From: Sabulicella glaciei
Lineage (GTDB): Bacteria; Pseudomonadota; Alphaproteobacteria; Acetobacterales; Acetobacteraceae
Reading direction: 5' to 3'
NCBI RefSeq assembly: GCF_026183895.1
Contig: NZ_JAPFQI010000001.1
Location: 215,510 to 279,509, forward strand
DNA length: 64,000 nucleotides
Shown here one piece after another: positions 49,401-58,427 of this stretch. Below the pieces are notes generated by a model that was not told the origin of the DNA, ran no database searches, and was given only the letters and a program-made list of their open reading frames with translations. How positions within the stretch are numbered: position 1 is the first letter of the stretch; every line of letters starts with the position of its first letter. The translations under genes and the position numbers were made by a program.

Positions 49401-51113
49401 ATGCCCGTCCCGCCTTTGCTCTCCGAGCCCGTGCCCGCTCCGGACGCCATCGCGGCGGTGCTGCAGGAGGCGGGCATCGACATGGTGTTTGGCATCTCGG
49501 GCGGGCACACGGGCACGGTTTTCGCCGCGCTGTCGCGTTGCCAGAACGCCATCCGCACCGTGCTGGTGCGCGAGGAGTCGCTCGCGGGGGTGATGGCCGA
49601 GGTTTATGGGCGGTTGACCGGGCGGCCCGGGGTGGTGCTGGGGCAGGGGCCCTGGGTGCTCGGCAACGGGCTGATCGGCACCATCGAGGCCTTCCTGTCC
49701 AGCACGCCCATGCTGCTGCTGACCGACTTCAGCGACACGCCGCCCTATTCGCTGCATGGCCCCTACCAGTCCGGCACAGGCGACTACGGGTCCTGGGACG
49801 CGCGGCGGGCCTTTGGCGGCGTGACCAAGCAGGTCTTCTCGGCGCTGGAGCCGGGCCAGGCCGTGCAGGCGACGCAGCTTGCGATCAAGCACTCCCTCGC
49901 CGGTCAGCCCGGGCCGGTCGCGGTGCTGCTTTCCATCGCCGCCTTGTCGGGGCAGGTGGGACCGGAAACGCGGCCGCGTCTTTACCCCACGGCAAACTAC
50001 CTCCCCCCGCGCGCGGGCGGCGCGCCGGAAGCGGCGGTGCGCGAGGCCACGCAGGCCGTCGCGGCGGCGCAGCGGCCGGTGATCGTCGCGGGGAACGGCG
50101 TGCGCATCGCCCGCGCCTTCGCCCCCCTGCAGGAACTGGCCGAGCGGCTGGGCTGCCCGGTGGTGACGACCCCCTCGGGCAAGGGCGCGCTGGCGGAGAC
50201 ACATCCGCTGGCGCTGGGCGTCTTCGGCACCTATGGCACGGCGGCGGCCAATGCCTGCGTGGCGGAAGCGGACCTCGTGCTGGTGGTGGGATCGAAGCTC
50301 ACCGCCTCCGACACGGCGCGGGAGAACACGGCGCTGCTTGATCCCGAGCGGCAGGTCTTCGTGCAGGTGGACGTAGAACCGCGCAACGCCGCCTGGACCT
50401 TTCCTGCCGAGCATCAGCTCCTCGGCGATGCGGGCGCCGTGCTGCGGCAGCTTCGCGCCGCCATGCCGGAGCGGGACCGTGCGGCGGGCGAGGCGCGGGT
50501 GGCGGCGCACCGGGCGGAGCACGGGCATTTCGACGGGCCGGGCTACGAGGCGGCGGACGCGCCGGTGCATCCGCAGCGCATCGTCGGCGCGCTGCACAAG
50601 ATCCTGCCCGAGGATGCGATGGTCACCTGCGACGCGGGCGAGAACCGCATCTTCATGATGCACTTGTTCCAGACCCGCGCCGCCGGCTCCTTCATCCAGG
50701 CGGCCGGGGCTGGGCCGATGGGCTTCGCCATCCCGGCCGCGCTGGCGGCGAAGCTGGTGCATCCCGAGCGCGCCGTGGTGGCGGTGTGCGGCGATGGCGG
50801 GTTCGCCATGACCATGAACGGGCTGATGACCGCCATCGAGCACGACCTGCCCGTCGTCGTGGTCGTGTTCAACAACAGTGCCCTTGGCTGGTCGCTCCAT
50901 TCGCGCGGTCCCTTCGCGGCGGAGTTCAAGGATTTCGACCACGCCGCCATCGCCGGGGCGATGGGCTGCGCCGGGTTCCGCGTCGAGCGTCCGGAGGAGC
51001 TGGAGCCGGCCCTTGAGGCGGCGCTGGCGGCGGGGCGCCCGGCGGTGGTGGACGTGCGGACCTCGCTCTCCACTTCCTACATCGACATGACCTCGCCGCT
51101 TGCGAAGGGCTGA
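49401..51113 (+). CDS. Thiamine-diphosphate-dependent enzyme
   Basis: A 570-residue ThDP-dependent decarboxylase/synthase-like protein. The activating glutamate is E59 (VREESLAGVMAEVYGR) and the ThDP motif GDGGF starts at 464, with FNN near 491. The N-terminal FGISGGHTGTVFAAL again deviates from FGxPG. It is only distantly like the ThDP enzyme at 46.5 kb, so the two likely catalyse different steps. A GntR regulator gene follows 20 bp downstream on the same strand and is probably co-transcribed. Confidence 0.92.
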   Translation: MPVPPLLSEPVPAPDAIAAVLQEAGIDMVFGISGGHTGTVFAALSRCQNAIRTVLVREESLAGVMAEVYGRLTGRPGVVLGQGPWVLGNGLIGTIEAFLSSTPMLLLTDFSDTPPYSLHGPYQSGTGDYGSWDARRAFGGVTKQVFSALEPGQAVQATQLAIKHSLAGQPGPVAVLLSIAALSGQVGPETRPRLYPTANYLPPRAGGAPEAAVREATQAVAAAQRPVIVAGNGVRIARAFAPLQELAERLGCPVVTTPSGKGALAETHPLALGVFGTYGTAAANACVAEADLVLVVGSKLTASDTARENTALLDPERQVFVQVDVEPRNAAWTFPAEHQLLGDAGAVLRQLRAAMPERDRAAGEARVAAHRAEHGHFDGPGYEAADAPVHPQRIVGALHKILPEDAMVTCDAGENRIFMMHLFQTRAAGSFIQAAGAGPMGFAIPAALAAKLVHPERAVVAVCGDGGFAMTMNGLMTAIEHDLPVVVVVFNNSALGWSLHSRGPFAAEFKDFDHAAIAGAMGCAGFRVERPEELEPALEAALAAGRPAVVDVRTSLSTSYIDMTSPLAKG

Positions 51114-51133
51114 AGGGGGCGGCACATGACCTC

Positions 51134-51850
51134 ATGGCCCCCATCATGCCGGCGCCGCGGAGAAGCCGCGTGAGCGCCCCGAAACCGGCGCCGCGGGCGC
51201 TCGACCCCATCGGCCGCCGCAACCTCGGCACGCTCGCCTATGAGAAGCTGCGCAAGGCGCTGACCACCGGCGAGCTGCGCCCGGGCGAGAGGCTGAACGG
51301 GCGCGACCTCGCCACGCGTCTGGGCACCAGCCTGACGCCGGTGCGGGAGGCGCTGCTGCAGCTCACCGCCGAGGGCGCGCTGGAGATGCAGGCCGGGCGC
51401 TACTTCACCGTGCCGGTGCTGACGCGCGCCGCCTATCTGGAACTGCGCGAGCTTCGCATGGCGATGGAGGGCATGGCCGCGGAAAAGGCTGCGGAGCGGG
51501 TCACGCAGCCTAGCCTCAACCGGCTGGCGCAGGTCCATGAGAAGCTGATGCAGGCCAAGGCGCGCGAGGATTTCACCGCCGCCCTGCGCTGGAACGAGGA
51601 GTTCCACCTCCTGCTCGCGGGGGCTGCCGGGATGCCGCGGCTGCTGAGGCTGGTGGAGGGGCTGTGGTCGCAGAGCGGCCCGTTCCTGAACTACCTGTTC
51701 GACAGTGCCGGGGCGACGGTGCCGGACCCGCATCCGCACATGCTCGTCCTGAAAGCGCTGCGCGAACGGGACGGGGTGGCGGCAGGGGCGGCGATCCGCC
51801 GCGACATCCTGGAGGGTGGCGCCAAGCTGCTGCCGCACCTCGCGGAATAG
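51134..51850 (+). CDS. GntR family (FCD) transcriptional regulator
   Basis: A 238-residue regulator with an Arg/Pro-rich N-terminal extension, winged helix at about 30-85 (GTLAYEKLRKALTTGELRPG, then LTPVREALLQLTAEGAL) and an all-helical FCD effector domain with ELREL, WNEEFHLLL and PDPHPHMLVL, which supply metal-binding Asp/His residues. It should respond to an organic acid and control the upstream ThDP gene. The start could also be an ATG four codons later or a nearby GTG. Confidence 0.92.
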   Translation: MAPIMPAPRRSRVSAPKPAPRALDPIGRRNLGTLAYEKLRKALTTGELRPGERLNGRDLATRLGTSLTPVREALLQLTAEGALEMQAGRYFTVPVLTRAAYLELRELRMAMEGMAAEKAAERVTQPSLNRLAQVHEKLMQAKAREDFTAALRWNEEFHLLLAGAAGMPRLLRLVEGLWSQSGPFLNYLFDSAGATVPDPHPHMLVLKALRERDGVAAGAAIRRDILEGGAKLLPHLAE

Positions 51851-51864
51851 CGGGGCGCCGCGTC

Positions 51865-53082
51865 CTACACGCGCCGCGGTTGCGGGGGTGCCGCGGCGTC
51901 GGGGTCCTGGCCGGCACGGCGGGCATTCTCGCGCAGGGCCTGGTTCTGCATGACCGCAGGATCCTTGGTCTGCGCGAAATGCGCCATCGCATCCAGCCTT
52001 TCGAGGAACGGGCTTCGCGCTTCCGTTGCCGCGTCGGTGGGCGCCGGCACCGGCGCTGCCTCGATGGCGGGGAGGGGGCCTGGGTCGCGCCCGCTCGCGA
52101 AGCGCACCAGAGCGGCCACGCGCTCGTCGATCGGGGGATGGGTCGCGAACCATCCGGCGCCGCGCGACAGCGCCGCGTCGTGCAGGAACAGGGCCCGCAC
52201 CTGGTCCGGGATGCGCGGCAACTCGGGAAGCTGGGCGACCTTTCGCAAGGCCGAGATCATCGCGTCCGCGTCCTGCGTCATCTCCACCGCCCCCGCATCC
52301 GCCAGGTATTCCCGGTTCCGCGACAGGGCCATGCGCAGCACGATGGCCAAGAGATGCGCGAGCGCCGCGATCACGACCGCAATCGCGATCAGCGCCAGCG
52401 TGGCGCCCGAGCCGCCCCCGCGGCCCTTTCCGCCTCCCGAGGAGGAAGAGCGCCGCCTCCGCTCCGTGCCGCCCTCCCAGCGCATCAGGCGCAGCATGCG
52501 CCACACCGGGTCCGTCACCAGGGTGATCACGCCGACGAACACGGCGGCGATCACGCCGAGCCGTGCGTCGCCGTTGCGGATATGGCTGAGCTCATGCGCG
52601 AGGACCGCCGAGAGCTCGCGGTCGTCCATGGCCTCGATCAGGCCGCGCGTGACGGTCACCGAGGCCTGCCGCCGCGTCAGCCCCGCGGCATAGGCGTTGC
52701 GGGCCGGCGTCTCGATGACCGACAGGCGCGGGAGGGGCATGCCGCGGCTGATGCACAGCGTCTCGGTCAAGCGCCAAAGTCGCGGCTCCTGTCGTGGGTC
52801 CGTGATGCGCCGGGCACCCGTCACGAAGTCGAGGATGCGGGTGTGGGCGAACCAGGCAATGGCGAACCAGAGGCCGGCCAGCAGGATCGCGGCGGGGATG
52901 ATGGTGGGCAGCAGGCCGGCGGCGCGCCTCAGCCCCTCCTGAACGCTCGCGGCGTCGCCGGCCACGAGCAGCAGTGCCAAGGCGTAGCCCATCGCGGCGA
53001 GGAGAAGCGGAAACCCGGCCAGGAGCAGGATGGAGCGGAGCGCCGTGTTCCATGCGTGGGTGCGAAGCCCGAATGTCTGCAT
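51865..53082 (-). CDS. M48-family membrane metalloprotease (HtpX-like)
   Basis: A 405-residue peptidase with two N-terminal transmembrane helices (about 15-42 and 57-80), the zinc site HELSH at residues 163-167 (AVLAHELSHIRNGD), further membrane helices around 173-190 and 228-250, and the late ligand in NREYLADAGAVEM. A Ser/Gly-rich insert (SSSSGGGKGRGGGSG) separates helices. It degrades misfolded membrane proteins. It lies 18 bp after lemA, an association common in bacteria. Confidence 0.94.
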   Translation of the reverse strand: MQTFGLRTHAWNTALRSILLLAGFPLLLAAMGYALALLLVAGDAASVQEGLRRAAGLLPTIIPAAILLAGLWFAIAWFAHTRILDFVTGARRITDPRQEPRLWRLTETLCISRGMPLPRLSVIETPARNAYAAGLTRRQASVTVTRGLIEAMDDRELSAVLAHELSHIRNGDARLGVIAAVFVGVITLVTDPVWRMLRLMRWEGGTERRRRSSSSGGGKGRGGGSGATLALIAIAVVIAALAHLLAIVLRMALSRNREYLADAGAVEMTQDADAMISALRKVAQLPELPRIPDQVRALFLHDAALSRGAGWFATHPPIDERVAALVRFASGRDPGPLPAIEAAPVPAPTDAATEARSPFLERLDAMAHFAQTKDPAVMQNQALRENARRAGQDPDAAAPPQPRRV

Positions 53083-53100
53083 GGCGGCCCCGGCCCGTGG

Positions 53101-53658
53101 CTAGAACTTGACCTGCGGTGGCGTCTGCACGGCGGCGCGCTCTGACGCCTCCAGCTCGAAGAAGCCGCGCGGCGTGAAGCCGAGGCTGCCGGCGAAGAAC
53201 ACTGCCGGGACGGAGCCGATGGCGGCGTTGAACTCCGCCACCGCATTGTTGAAGAAGCGCCGCGCCGCCGCGATCCGCGTTTCCAGCGCGGAGAGCTCCT
53301 CCTGCAGGGACAGGAAGTTCTGGTTCGCTTTCAGGTCCGGATAGGATTCGGACAGCGCGAAGAGCCGGCCGAGCGCGGCGCCAAGCTGGCCCTCGGCCGC
53401 GGCCGCCTGTTCCGGCCCATGGGCGCCCGTCGCTGCGTTGCGCGCCCGGATGACGTCGTCGAGCGTGCCGCGCTCATGCCCCGCATAGCCCTTCACCGTC
53501 TCCACGAGATTCGGAATCAGGTCATGGCGCTGCTTGAGCTGCACCTCGATGTCGGCCCAGGCCTGGCCCACGGTCTGCCGGAGCGCCACGAGCCGATTGT
53601 AGACGGTGACGAGCCAGAGCAGCAGCAGGACGCCCAGGCCCAGCAACACCCATTCCAT
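53101..53658 (-). CDS. lemA: LemA family protein
   Basis: A 185-residue protein with one N-terminal transmembrane helix (EWVLLGLGVLLLLWLVTVYN) and a helical LemA domain: LKQRHDLIPNLVETVKGYA, LSESYPDLKANQNFLSLQEE and RRFFNNAVAEFNAAIGSVP. The cellular role is not established. It is co-transcribed with an M48 peptidase, suggesting that LemA scaffolds or is processed by that protease. Confidence 0.96.
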   Translation of the reverse strand: MEWVLLGLGVLLLLWLVTVYNRLVALRQTVGQAWADIEVQLKQRHDLIPNLVETVKGYAGHERGTLDDVIRARNAATGAHGPEQAAAAEGQLGAALGRLFALSESYPDLKANQNFLSLQEELSALETRIAAARRFFNNAVAEFNAAIGSVPAVFFAGSLGFTPRGFFELEASERAAVQTPPQVKF

Positions 53659-53721
53659 GCGCCTTCCTCTCCCTCGGCCGGCGCAGGATAGACGAGGCCC
53701 GGTTCGCCTGTCTGCCCGGGT

Positions 53722-55224
53722 TCAGCTTCCCCCATCCTGAACCACGGCCGGGCGGCTGCGCATCAGCATGCCGCTGAGCAGGATGAGTGCGGCCGCCACC
53801 AGGAAGCCGAGCGCGATGGGGTGGTTCACCACCTCCGTCAGGTCCCCGTCCGCGATCAGCAGCGCCTGGCGGAGGGAGCGCTCCAGGGTGGGGCCGAGCA
53901 CATAGGCCAGGATCAGCGGCCCCAGGTCGAAGCCGCCCCGGCGCAGGGCGAAGCCGACGAAGCCGAACAGGACGGCCATCAGCACGTCGAAATGGTTCAG
54001 CCCCACGCTCCAGGTGCCGATGGCGCAGACCAGCAGGATGGCGGTGGCCATGTAGCGGCGCGGCACTTCCAGCGCGCGGACGAAAAGCCCGACGAAGGGC
54101 AGGTTCAGCACGAGAAGGATGAAGTTGCCGAAATACATGGAGGCGATGACGCCCCAGTAGACCTCCGGCTGCCGCTCCAGGATCATCGGCCCCGGCTGGA
54201 CCCCGTGCACCAGCAGCGCGCCGAGCAGCAGGGCCGTGACCGCGTTGGCCGGGATGCCGAGGGTGAGCAGCGGGATGAAGGCGCCCGCCGTGCCGCTGTT
54301 GTTGGCGCTTTCCGGTCCGGCCACGCCCTCGATCGCGCCCCTGCCGAACTCGTCGGGGTGGCGGGTCAGGCGCTTCTCCACCGCGTAGGACAGGAAGGAG
54401 GCAAGCACGGCCCCGCCACCCGGAAGCAGCCCGACAAAGAAGCCCAGCACGGAGCCGCGCGCGATGGGGGCGGCGCTGCGCTTCCATTCCTCCCGGTTCG
54501 GCATGAAGCCGAGCAGGGTGGAGGGCGGGCGCAGGATTTCCGGCTTCGCGTCCTTGGAGAGCGCGAGGAACAGCAGCTCCGACAGGCCGAACATGCCGAG
54601 GGCGAGGGGCGCGATGTTGATCCCGTCCACCAGCGCGGGCACCCCGAAGGTGAAGCGCGGCGTTCCGCTGATCGGGTCCAGCCCAACGAGGCCCAGGAAC
54701 AGGCCAAGGAAGGCCATCAGCGCCGCCTTGGCGATGCCCGAGGCGGCGAAGAAGGCAATGAGCGACAGCCCGGCCATCATCAGCGCCGCGTATTCCCAGG
54801 GGCCGAAGGCGATCACGATCTCCGCGAGCGGCGGGGAAAGCAGCATGACGCCGAGGATGCCGAAGGTGCCGGCGATGAAGCTGCCAATGGCGGCGATGCC
54901 CAGCGCCGCGCCCGCGCGCCCGCGCTTCGCCATGGCGTGCCCGTCGATGCAGGTGACGACGGAGGAGGCCTCGCCGGGGATCCGCATCAGGACGGAGGTG
55001 ATGGTCCCGCCATAGGCAACGCCGTAATAGATGCCTGCGAGCAGGATGATCGCCCCCGTGGGGTCGAGCTTCAGCGAGATGGGCAGCAGCAGCGCGATGG
55101 TGGTGGCGGGGCCGAGCCCTGGGAGCACGCCCACCAGCGTGCCGAGCACGGCGCCGAGGATGCAGAGCGAGACGTTCTGCACCGTCATCAGCACGCCGAA
55201 GCCCTGCAGCAGCCCTTCCATCAT
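53722..55224 (-). CDS. tctA: Tripartite tricarboxylate transporter large permease TctA
   Basis: A 500-residue membrane protein with about twelve hydrophobic segments. The conserved N-terminal GVLPGLGPATTIALLLPI and GVAYGGTITSVLMRIPGE and a second FVGLLPGGGAVLASF repeat mark it as TctA. It drives sodium-coupled uptake of carboxylates delivered by a Bug protein. It is followed upstream in the operon by TctB (7 bp gap) and two Bug receptors, making this the only complete transporter set in the window; it may also serve the orphan Bug proteins. Confidence 0.96.
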   Translation of the reverse strand: MMEGLLQGFGVLMTVQNVSLCILGAVLGTLVGVLPGLGPATTIALLLPISLKLDPTGAIILLAGIYYGVAYGGTITSVLMRIPGEASSVVTCIDGHAMAKRGRAGAALGIAAIGSFIAGTFGILGVMLLSPPLAEIVIAFGPWEYAALMMAGLSLIAFFAASGIAKAALMAFLGLFLGLVGLDPISGTPRFTFGVPALVDGINIAPLALGMFGLSELLFLALSKDAKPEILRPPSTLLGFMPNREEWKRSAAPIARGSVLGFFVGLLPGGGAVLASFLSYAVEKRLTRHPDEFGRGAIEGVAGPESANNSGTAGAFIPLLTLGIPANAVTALLLGALLVHGVQPGPMILERQPEVYWGVIASMYFGNFILLVLNLPFVGLFVRALEVPRRYMATAILLVCAIGTWSVGLNHFDVLMAVLFGFVGFALRRGGFDLGPLILAYVLGPTLERSLRQALLIADGDLTEVVNHPIALGFLVAAALILLSGMLMRSRPAVVQDGGS

Positions 55225-55231
55225 GGCGGCG

Positions 55232-55714
55232 TCAGCCCAGCCGGACGAGGCCGAGTGGCGCCAGCAGGCGCTCCACCGGGCCGGGCGGGAAGGGCACGCC
55301 GAGCGCCGTGCCGAAGATCAGCGTGATGGCGAGGACGAGAACGACCGACCACAGCAGGGCGAGGCCCCAGCCGACGCCCTCGGCCACGCGAAGGACCAGC
55401 AGCGTGGCCAGGAAGCCGGTCACGCCGAAGCCCAGATAGGGAAGCGCCAGCGCCACCCCGAGCATCGCGCCCGCATAGCCCAGGAAGCCGCGCGAGCGCA
55501 GCGGCGGGGCCTCGCCGCCCTCGGGCTCTCCCGACCCGGGCGCGGCGAGGACGCCGATCGCCGCGACGGCGATCAGCGCGGCGAGGATCTGCGGCAGGAG
55601 GCCCGGCCCCGGCCCGTCGAACTGCGACCATGCGGGCAGGCGCGCCGCCTCCCACCCCGCCAGGGCGGCGAAGGCGAGAAGCGCGATCGCGACGAGCCGG
55701 GCGTTCCAGGCCAT
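55232..55714 (-). CDS. tctB: Tripartite tricarboxylate transporter small permease TctB
   Basis: A 160-residue protein with four hydrophobic helices (about 5-22, 40-57, 77-100 and 115-135) and the TctB N-terminal pattern LPAWSQFDGPGPGLLPQ. It is the small membrane subunit that pairs with TctA. Its ATG overlaps the stop of the upstream Bug gene by one base. The length matches the family. A slightly different frame at 55221-55763 on the same strand is a shadow. Confidence 0.93.
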   Translation of the reverse strand: MAWNARLVAIALLAFAALAGWEAARLPAWSQFDGPGPGLLPQILAALIAVAAIGVLAAPGSGEPEGGEAPPLRSRGFLGYAGAMLGVALALPYLGFGVTGFLATLLVLRVAEGVGWGLALLWSVVLVLAITLIFGTALGVPFPPGPVERLLAPLGLVRLG

Positions 55715-56670
55715 CAGCGCCTCGCGAGTCCCGCTTCGCGAAGCTGCTCGCCGAAGCGGGCATGACCCTCGCGGATGGCGCGCTCGAAGGTCTGCCCGTC
55801 CATCACGGCCGGCACCATGCCGAAGCGTTCCAGCGCCGCTTCCAGCGCCGGGGCTTCAGCGGCGCGGCGGAATGCGTCGGACAGGGTGGCGAGGCGGTCG
55901 GCGGGCGTGGCGCGTGGGGCGATGAAGCCCAGCAGGCTTTCGATCGTCACGTCGAAGCCCGACTCGCGCAGCGTCGCGACGTCCGGGAATTCCTTCCAGC
56001 GCGCCGGGGAGGAGGCGGCGAGGAGCTTCATGCGGCCGGACTGGATCGCCGGGATCATCTCCGGCGGCGTCTGCGAGGTGGCTTCCACGTGGCCGCCCAG
56101 CACCGCCGTCACCGCCTCCGCCCCCGACTGGAAGGGGATGAAGTGGAAGCGCGTGCCGTACTTCCGGTTCAGCTCGAACATGCCGAGGTTGTTGGGCGGG
56201 CCGGTGGCGCTGAAGGTGATGCGCCGCGCCTTGGCCGCGTTGAAGAGGTCCTGGATGGTGGAATAGGGGCCATCCGCCTTCACCCCGATGCCGTAGAGGA
56301 AGCGCGCCGCGCCGGAGAGGTAGGCGAAGCTGTCGAGGTTGTACGGCACGTCCAGCATGTGCGGCGCGATGGCGAGGCCGGACATGGCGGCGCTGCCCAG
56401 CGTGTGGCCGTCCGGGCGCGCCTGCGCCAGCTGGATCAGCGACGCCGTGCCCTGGCCGCCGACGCGGTTCACGATCTGGATGGGAACGCCCAGCGTCTTT
56501 TCCGCCTCGGCTGCGACCGCGCGCACCGAGACATCGGTGGAGCCGCCCGCGCCAAAGGGAACGAGAATGGTGATCTCGCGGTCCGGCCAGCGCGCGCCCT
56601 GCGCGTGGAGGGAGGGCGCGGCCAGCAGCGTGGCGCCGCCGGTCGCGAGGAGGATGTGGCGTCGCTTCAT
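55714..56670 (-). CDS. Bug/TctC family substrate-binding protein, TctAB-associated
   Basis: A 318-residue periplasmic receptor. Signal peptide MKRRHILLATGGATLLAAPSLHAQ; mature start RWPDREITILVPFGAGGSTDVS. The start at 56670 has CAGGAG six bases upstream; an ATG seven codons earlier overlaps the previous stop as ATGA and is possible. It is the gene next to tctB and so the best candidate for the cognate receptor. It is a close paralogue of the following gene (GPPNNLGMFELNRK versus GAPQNIGMFELNKK). Confidence 0.94.
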   Translation of the reverse strand: MKRRHILLATGGATLLAAPSLHAQGARWPDREITILVPFGAGGSTDVSVRAVAAEAEKTLGVPIQIVNRVGGQGTASLIQLAQARPDGHTLGSAAMSGLAIAPHMLDVPYNLDSFAYLSGAARFLYGIGVKADGPYSTIQDLFNAAKARRITFSATGPPNNLGMFELNRKYGTRFHFIPFQSGAEAVTAVLGGHVEATSQTPPEMIPAIQSGRMKLLAASSPARWKEFPDVATLRESGFDVTIESLLGFIAPRATPADRLATLSDAFRRAAEAPALEAALERFGMVPAVMDGQTFERAIREGHARFGEQLREAGLARR

Positions 56671-56687
56671 GGTGGTCTCCTGTCCGC

Positions 56688-57641
56688 TCATCGCCGCGCC
56701 AGCCCGTTTTCCCGCAGATGCGGGCCGAACTCGGCGAAGGCGCCGCGCTGCATCGCTTCGAATTCCGTGGCCGGGGTGGGGGCGGGGACCATGCCGAAGC
56801 GGCTCACCGTCTCGCCCACGCCCGGGGAGCGAGCGGCCTGCAGCAGCGCCGTGTTCAGGCGCTCCAGCCGGTCCTGCGGGATACCCTTCGGCCCGACGAG
56901 GCCGAGCACGCTGTCGACCGCGAGGTCTACGCCCTGCTCGCGCAGGGTCTGCACGTCCGGATATTCCTTCCAGCGCACGTCGCTGGCCGAGGCGATGAGG
57001 CGCAGCCGGCCGGATTGCAGGGCGGGCAGCATCTCGGGCGGGTTCTGCACCACGAAATCCACGTGGCGGCCGATGGCGGCGGTCACCGCCTCCGCGCCGC
57101 CCGGGAAGGGGACGAAGCCGAAGCGGGTGTTGAGCTTCTTGTTCAACTCGAACATGCCGATGTTCTGCGGCGCGCCGGCAGCGGCGAAGGTGACGCGGCG
57201 CTGCCTGCCCTGCGCGATGAGGTCCTGCGCCGTGCGGATCGGGCTCTCGGCCGGGACGGCGATGCCGTAGAGGTAGCGGGCATAGCCGGGCAGGAAGGTG
57301 AAGCTGTCGAGCGTGTAGGGCAGGTCCAGCACGTGCGGCAGGATGGCCAGCGCCGCCATGCCCGCCGTCGCCAGCGTGTGCCCGTCCGGCCGCATGGAGG
57401 CGACCTGGGCCGGGGCGCTGGTGCCCTGGCCGCCCGTTCGGTTCACGATCTGCACCGGCACGCCGAGGATCTTCTCGGCCTCGCCGGCCAGGGCGCGGGT
57501 GCAGACATCGGTGGAGCCGCCGGCGCCATAGGCGACGAGGATGGTGATCTCGCGGTCCGGCCAGGTGGCGCCCTGCGCGCGCACCGCCGGCGCAGCGAGC
57601 AGCGTGGCCCCCGATGCGAGGATGGCTTCCCGTCGGTTCAT
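56688..57641 (-). CDS. Bug/TctC family substrate-binding protein, paralogous copy
   Basis: A 317-residue Bug receptor with signal peptide MNRREAILASGATLLAAPAVRAQ and mature start TWPDREITILVAYGAGGSTDVC. It shares frequent identical segments with the neighbouring Bug protein, so the pair is a tandem duplication. Two receptors for one TctAB pair would broaden the range of acids taken up. It stands between the SDR gene (27 bp away) and the second receptor. Confidence 0.94.
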   Translation of the reverse strand: MNRREAILASGATLLAAPAVRAQGATWPDREITILVAYGAGGSTDVCTRALAGEAEKILGVPVQIVNRTGGQGTSAPAQVASMRPDGHTLATAGMAALAILPHVLDLPYTLDSFTFLPGYARYLYGIAVPAESPIRTAQDLIAQGRQRRVTFAAAGAPQNIGMFELNKKLNTRFGFVPFPGGAEAVTAAIGRHVDFVVQNPPEMLPALQSGRLRLIASASDVRWKEYPDVQTLREQGVDLAVDSVLGLVGPKGIPQDRLERLNTALLQAARSPGVGETVSRFGMVPAPTPATEFEAMQRGAFAEFGPHLRENGLARR

Positions 57642-57668
57642 TGTCGTTTCCTCCGTCCTGCGCCCCGT

Positions 57669-58427
57669 TCAGGGCATGAAGCTGCCGCCACCCACGTCGA
57701 TCGTCGTTCCATTGAGGTAGGAGGCGGCGTCGGAAGCAAGGAATCCCGCGACCTCCGCCACCTCTTCCGGCGTGCCCATGCGGCCAAGCGGGATGTTCGC
57801 GAGGAAGGCCTCGTTCATCCCGGCGGCGGCGCCCATGGCCATCGGAGTCTCGATGCGGCCGGGGGCGATGCAGTTCACCGTGACGCCGCGCGGCCCAAGC
57901 TGCGTGGCGAGGGAGCGTGCGAGGCCGGTGAGGCCGGTCTTGCTGGCGGCGTAGTGGGCACCGGCCACCATGCTCTTGGCGCGCGCCGCCTGGCTCGTGA
58001 TCATCACCACGCGGCCCCAGCCACGCGACACCAGGGCCGGGATGGCGGCCTGGGTGACCAGGAAGGCGCCGGTCAGGTTCACCTCTAGCACGCGGCGCCA
58101 TTCGGCGACGGGCATCTCCGCCACCGGCAGCGGCTTGCCGCCGTGCTTGGGCGAGATGCCGGCATTGTTCACCACGATGGCGAGGCGCGACCAATCCGCG
58201 CCCACCGCCCCAGGCAGCGCGCCCACCGCCGCCTCGTCGGAAACGTCCAGGCGCAGGGCGCGGGCGTCGTGGCCTTCGGCGCGCAGGGCGGCGGCGGTCG
58301 CTTCCTCCTCGCCGGTCACGTCGGTGATGAGGACGGGATGGCCCCGCTGCGCGAGGTGACGGGCGACAGCGGCGCCGATGCCGCGCGCCGCGCCGGTGAC
58401 GAGGGCCAGGCGGTCGCGTTCGCTCAT
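57669..58427 (-). CDS. SDR family NAD(P)-dependent oxidoreductase
   Basis: A 252-residue classical short-chain dehydrogenase: TGAARGIG cofactor loop at 11-18, NNAG at 87-90, and catalytic S145, Y159 and K163 (YAASK). An Asp at position 36 (ITDVTG) favours NAD over NADP. The C-terminal YLNGTTIDVGGGSFMP is typical. It probably oxidises a hydroxyl group of the imported acid. Its ATG overlaps the stop of the zinc dehydrogenase gene as ATGA, so the two act together. Confidence 0.95.
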   Translation of the reverse strand: MSERDRLALVTGAARGIGAAVARHLAQRGHPVLITDVTGEEEATAAALRAEGHDARALRLDVSDEAAVGALPGAVGADWSRLAIVVNNAGISPKHGGKPLPVAEMPVAEWRRVLEVNLTGAFLVTQAAIPALVSRGWGRVVMITSQAARAKSMVAGAHYAASKTGLTGLARSLATQLGPRGVTVNCIAPGRIETPMAMGAAAGMNEAFLANIPLGRMGTPEEVAEVAGFLASDAASYLNGTTIDVGGGSFMP